From contig OZ024902.1 of assembly GCA_964017125.1 (NCBI GenBank), forward strand, positions 104,194,529 through 104,258,528: DNA of 64,000 nt, written 5' to 3'. A program made the translations under genes and the position numbers. Of this stretch, positions 60,190 through 64,000 are shown one piece after another. The notes beneath the pieces were generated by a model. It saw nothing but the letters and a program-made list of their open reading frames with translations. It did not search any database and was not told the origin of the DNA. Each line of letters starts with the position of its first letter. Within the stretch, counting starts at the first letter, position 1. Source of the stretch: Flabesymbios commensalis (lineage: Eukaryota > Annelida > Polychaeta > Terebellida > Flabelligeridae).

Positions 60190-60280
60190 ACCACGCAGGA
60201 TCAGCGAGGTTCGAACCTGGGACGCATACATGTCCGCGCAATTACAGTCTATCTGTATCAATGCGCCACGTCCCCCTCTC
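60190..60280 (-). mobile_element. tRNA-like sequence, probably a SINE head
   Basis: On the minus strand it starts GAGAGGGGGACGTGGCGCATTG, with a tRNA-sized spacing to the exact B-box GGTTCGAACCTCGC (~60208-60221). The acceptor ends do not pair cleanly and no anticodon arm is convincing, so I favour a SINE head or tRNA pseudogene. Confidence 0.5.
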
Positions 60281-60447
60281 TGACTGGTGATCTATTGGAA
60301 TTATAACGTGGCCACAAAAATAGTGCAAGCTCAAGGACATCCAATATATACTTGCTTGTCCCTACTAAAAACGTATATAAATATAAATGGCAGATGAGCA
60401 CAGAAAATACTGAAGTCACGCATTCCGATAACCATCGGACGCCAACA
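60281..60447. other. no gene recognised
   Basis: Short unassigned interval. Confidence 0.35.
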
Positions 60448-60508
60448 CAATGCTGTTTCACTGATTGGCCAACGTCGTTGACGTTGGCCAATCAGTGAAA
60501 CAACATTG
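60448..60508. mobile_element. M1 palindrome, 29-bp arms
   Basis: CAATGCTGTTTCACTGATTGG arms, one mismatch in 29, apex GTC-GTT-GAC. The outer arm TTTCACTGATT is found in no other copy. Confidence 0.92.
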
Positions 60509-61285
60509 AATGGCTCAGCGAAAGTCGTATTTGAATAATGTGAGATTTGCTGGATTCTGGCATTGCATTCTGTCTGGTATTCGGGTTGGCATGGCGGGCG
60601 CCGTTCGAGAGGCACGCCGCACGCCATGCCGGCAGGACGTCTACTAATAATCTGCTTTTATAAATGGCCTGTAATAGATGCATATTCCCTTGTTCAGGAG
60701 ATAAATGGTGTGCAGTAAGCCAGACAAGCTTAGGTCAAGGACAAGACAGATGCACGCCGCACGACCATCCATCACCCGAAAAATAAACATAAATCCTGAT
60801 TTATGCCAGCTATCGATTAAACGCCTAATTGAAATCTCCCCAATGTCCCCTTTAAATGTGCCACTATTTACGATTTGTTTGATTTAATAGTTACAATAGT
60901 TTTCTCATGTCACACGTACGCAGTATAATTATATCGTTATCGTTATGAGATTGTCTTGCTCGAACTTTGATTATTTCAATCATTGTCACGATTATGATCT
61001 CTGCGACAAGTAATAGGCATAGTTATTATTATATTATGCGACTGAAATATATACTTTCAATATATTAAAACCACGATTATTGAATAGACGAGACGCTTAC
61101 CCGATGTTGAGTAACATTAAGTCAGATGATGGTCTAACATTAAGTGAGCATTTGATGAACAGTTTGTCTTTGCTGGGACTTTGCTTAGGAATATGTAGTC
61201 ATACACACGAAAGTTATAGAAATGTGTCTAAATCAATATTTTCAGTTTTAGAAGTTGTGCAGTAAACATCAGACATTGACACGGT
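60509..61285. other. no gene; decayed M1 trace
   Basis: At 61090-61185 'CTTACCCGATGTTGAGTAACATTAAG ... GTTTGTCTTTGCTGGGA' is an eroded full-length M1 copy. Confidence 0.45.
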
Positions 61286-61338
61286 GTTGGGCTGAAGTTG
61301 GACCACCGTCTACGACGTTGGCCCAGCAATAGCCCAGC
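61286..61338. mobile_element. M1 palindrome, diverged
   Basis: GTTGGGCTGAAGTTGGACCACC-GTC-TAC-GAC-GTTGGCCCAGCAATAGCCCAGC; core intact, a few arm mismatches. Confidence 0.75.
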
Positions 61339-61365
61339 ATGGGTTTATTGTATGCTGTTTTCAGT

Positions 61366-64000
61366 GCTGAAGGTTAACAGTGGTTGGAGGCAATTAGAGA
61401 GGCCAGGGAGGTAGTCTGAAGGTCACATAGGGTTAACAGTGGCTGGAGGTAATTAGAGAGGTCAGGGAGGTAGTCTGAAGGTCACATAGGGTTAACAGTG
61501 GTTGGAGGTAATTAGAGAGGTCAGGGAGGTAGTCTGAAGGTCACATAGGGTTAACAGTGGTTGGAGGTAATCAGAGTGGCCAGGGATGTAGTCTGAAGGT
61601 CACATAGGGTTAACAGTGGTTGGAGGTAATCAGAGTGGCCAGGGATGTAGTCTGAAGGTCACATAGGGTTAACAGTGGTTGGAGGTAATCAGAGTGGTCA
61701 GGGAGGTAATCTGAAGGTCACATAGGGTTAACAGTGGTTGGAGGTAATCAGAGTGGCCAGGGAGGTAGTCTGAAGGTCACATAGGGTTAACAGTGGTTGG
61801 AGGTAATCAGAGTGGCCAGGGATGTAGTCTGAAGGTCACATAGGGTTAACAGTGGTTGGAGGTAATCAGAGTGGCCAGGGATGTAGTCTGAAGGTCACAT
61901 AGGGTTAACAGTGGTTGGAGGTAATTAGAGAGGTCAGGGAGGTAGTCTGAAGGTCACATAGGGTTAACAGTGGTTGGAGGTAATTAGAGAGGTCAGGGAG
62001 GTAGTCTGAAGGTCACATAGGGTTAACAGTGGTTGGAGGTAATTAGAGAGGTCAGGGAGGTAGTCTGAAGGTCACATAGGGTTAACAGTGGTTGGAGGTA
62101 ATTAGAGTGGCCAGGGATGTAGTCTGAAGGTCACATAGGGTTACCAGTGGTTGGAGGTAATTAGAGAGGTCAGGGAGGTAGTCTGAAGGTCACATAGGGT
62201 TAACAGTGGTTGGAGGTAATTAGAGAGGTCAGGGAGGTAGTCTGAAGGTCACATAGGGTTAACAGTGGTTGGAGGTAATTAGAGAGGCCAGGGAGGTAGT
62301 CTGAAGGTCACATAGGGTTAACAGTGGTTGGAGGTAGTCAGAGTGGCCAGGTAGGTAGTCTGAAGGTCAAATAGGGTTAACAGTGGTTGGAGGTAATCAG
62401 AGTGGCCAGGGATGTAGTCTGAAGGTCACATAGGGTTAACAGTGGTTGGAGGTAATTAGAAAGGTCAGGGAGGTAATCTGAAGGTCACATAGGGTTAGCA
62501 GTGGTTGGAGGTAATTAGAGAGGTCAGAGAGGTAGTCTGAAGGTCACATAGGGTTAACAGTGGTTGGAGGTAATCAGAGTGGCCAGGGAGGTAATCTGAA
62601 GGTCACATGAAGTTAACAGTGGCTGGAGGTAATCAGAGTGGCCAGGGATGTAGTCTGAAGGTCACATAGGGTTAACAGTGGTTGGAGGTAATCAGAGTGG
62701 CCAGGGAGGTAATCTGAAGGTCACATAGGGTTAACAGTGGTTGGAGGTAATCAGAGTGGCCAGGGATGTAGTCTGAAGGTCACATAGGGTTAACAGTGGT
62801 TGGAGGTAATTAGAGAGGTCAGGGAGGTAGTCTGAAGGTCACATAGGGTTAACAGTGGTTGGAGGTAATTAGAGAGGCCAGGGAGGTAATCTGAAGGTCA
62901 CATACGGTTAACAGTGGTTGAAGGTAATTAGAGAGGTCAGGGAGGTAATCTGAAGGTCACATATGGTTAGCAGGGGTTGGAGGTAATTAGAGAGGTCAGA
63001 GAGGTAGTCTGAAGGTCACATAGGGTTAACAGTGGTTGGAGGTAATTAGAGAGGTCAGGGAGGTAGTCTGAAGGTCACATAGGGTTAACAGTGGTTGGAG
63101 GTAATTAGAGAGGCCAGGGAGGTAGTCTGAAGGTCACATAGGGTTAACAGTGGTTGGAGGTAGTCAGAGTGGCCAGGTAGGTAGTCTGAAGGTCAAATAG
63201 GGTTAACAGTGGTTGGAGGTAATCAGAGTGGCCAGGGATGTAGTCTGAAGGTCACATAGGGTTAACAGTGGTTGGAGGTAATTAGAAAGGTCAGGGAGGT
63301 AATCTGAAGGTCACATAGGGTTAGCAGTGGTTGGAGGTAATTAGAGAGGTCAGAGAGGTAGTCTGAAGGTCACATAGGGTTAACAGTGGTTGGAGGTAAT
63401 CAGAGTGGCCAGGGAGGTAATCTGAAGGTCACATGAAGTTAACAGTGGCTGGAGGTAATCAGAGTGGCCAGGGATGTAGTCTGAAGGTCACATAGGGTTA
63501 ACAGTGGTTGGAGGTAATCAGAGTGGCCAGGGAGGTAATCTGAAGGTCACATAGGGTTAACAGTGGTTGGAGGTAATCAGAGTGGCCAGGGATGTAGTCT
63601 GAAGGTCACATAGGGTTAACAGTGGTTGGAGGTAATTAGAGAGGTCAGGGAGGTAGTCTGAAGGTCACATAGGGTTAACAGTGGTTGGAGGTAATTAGAG
63701 AGGCCAGGGAGGTAATCTGAAGGTCACATACGGTTAACAGTGGTTGGAGGTAATTAGAGAGGTCAGGGAGGTAATCTGAAGGTCACATATGGTTAGCAGG
63801 GGTTGGAGGTAATTAGAGAGGTCAGAGAGGTAGTCTGAAGGTCACATAGGGTTAACAGTGGTTGGAGGTAATCAGAGTGGCTAGGGATGTAGTCTGAAGG
63901 TCACATAGGGTTAACAGTGGTTGGAGTAATTAGAGAGGTCGGGAGGTAGTCTGAAGCTCACATAGGGTTAACAGTGGTTGGAGGTAATTAGAGAGGCCAG
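61366..64000 (+). repeat. 59-bp minisatellite, ~44 units, runs off the window
   Basis: Unit starts GTTAACAGTGGTTGGAGGTA and ends CTGAAGGTCACATAGG. Two main unit types alternate in blocks: ATTAGAGAGGTCAGGGAGG and ATCAGAGTGGCCAGGGATG. Rare variant units recur at exactly 826 bp (14 units), for example 62331/63157, 62961/63787 and the CATGAAGTT unit near 62606/63432. A segment of at least 0.8 kb was therefore duplicated whole, with about one difference seen by eye. There is no stop-free frame of note. Confidence 0.97.
62180..63861 (+). repeat. 826-bp higher-order repeat inside the minisatellite
   Basis: 62180-63035 and 63006-63861 match unit by unit, including private variants. The one difference noticed is TTGAAGG versus TTGGAGG near 62920/63746. 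Homology breaks at about 63862, where the unit type switches. Confidence 0.85.

Noticed and set aside
61366-64000. Telomeric or subtelomeric repeat because each unit contains TAGGGTTA
   Set aside because: Only eight bases match and the 59-bp unit is otherwise unrelated to TTAGGG arrays.

Overview
This is a gene-poor, AT-rich, intron-sized stretch of an animal nuclear genome. Dispersed tRNA-derived SINEs, a LINE 3' end, many small palindromic DNA elements, microsatellites and two kilobase-scale minisatellites mark it as eukaryotic. A SINE ending in a CACTCACTCACTC tail, and the mixture of repeats, suggest a marine invertebrate, most likely a mollusc. That assignment is from memory and is not firm. 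No intact host gene is recognisable.

About 1.28-11.04 kb looks like one large TTAA-flanked DNA transposon. Its two ends lie in inverted orientation and match the two ends of short (~200-240 bp) hairpin MITEs found elsewhere in the window. A further ~145-bp subterminal inverted repeat sits at similar depth at each end. Inside lies a broken minus-strand copy of a multicopy, formally uncharacterised invertebrate gene. I read it as a FEN1/XPG-like (PIN-fold) nuclease with a C-terminal CXC-type cysteine cluster. A dimeric tRNA-derived SINE (13-bp target duplication) and a 5'-truncated LINE are inserted in it.

About 11-29 kb and 32-61 kb are packed with two kinds of palindromic element. The first is a set of piggyBac-like MITE subfamilies (TTAA-CCCTTT ends), most with one subterminal hairpin (called H1-H4 here). 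The second is a set of about 25 clear copies (called M1 here) with the apex CGTC-NNN-GACG; full-length copies end in CCCAGCAAACAC. M1 arms differ from copy to copy yet remain almost perfectly self-complementary within each copy.

Tandem repeats: a 27-bp minisatellite (29.6-31.8 kb), a GTAT microsatellite (34.06-34.49 kb), a 1.9-kb tandem duplication bounded by CAGA microsatellites (35.4-39.2 kb), a CAA tract (40.4-40.7 kb), a ~43-bp repeat (48.25-48.77 kb), and a 59-bp minisatellite with an 826-bp higher-order repeat that runs off the right end (61.37-64 kb).

The best leads are the M1 palindromes with privately co-varying arms and the proposed 9.8-kb element that links a nuclease-like gene to the H1 MITEs. 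All identities were judged by eye; no search was run.
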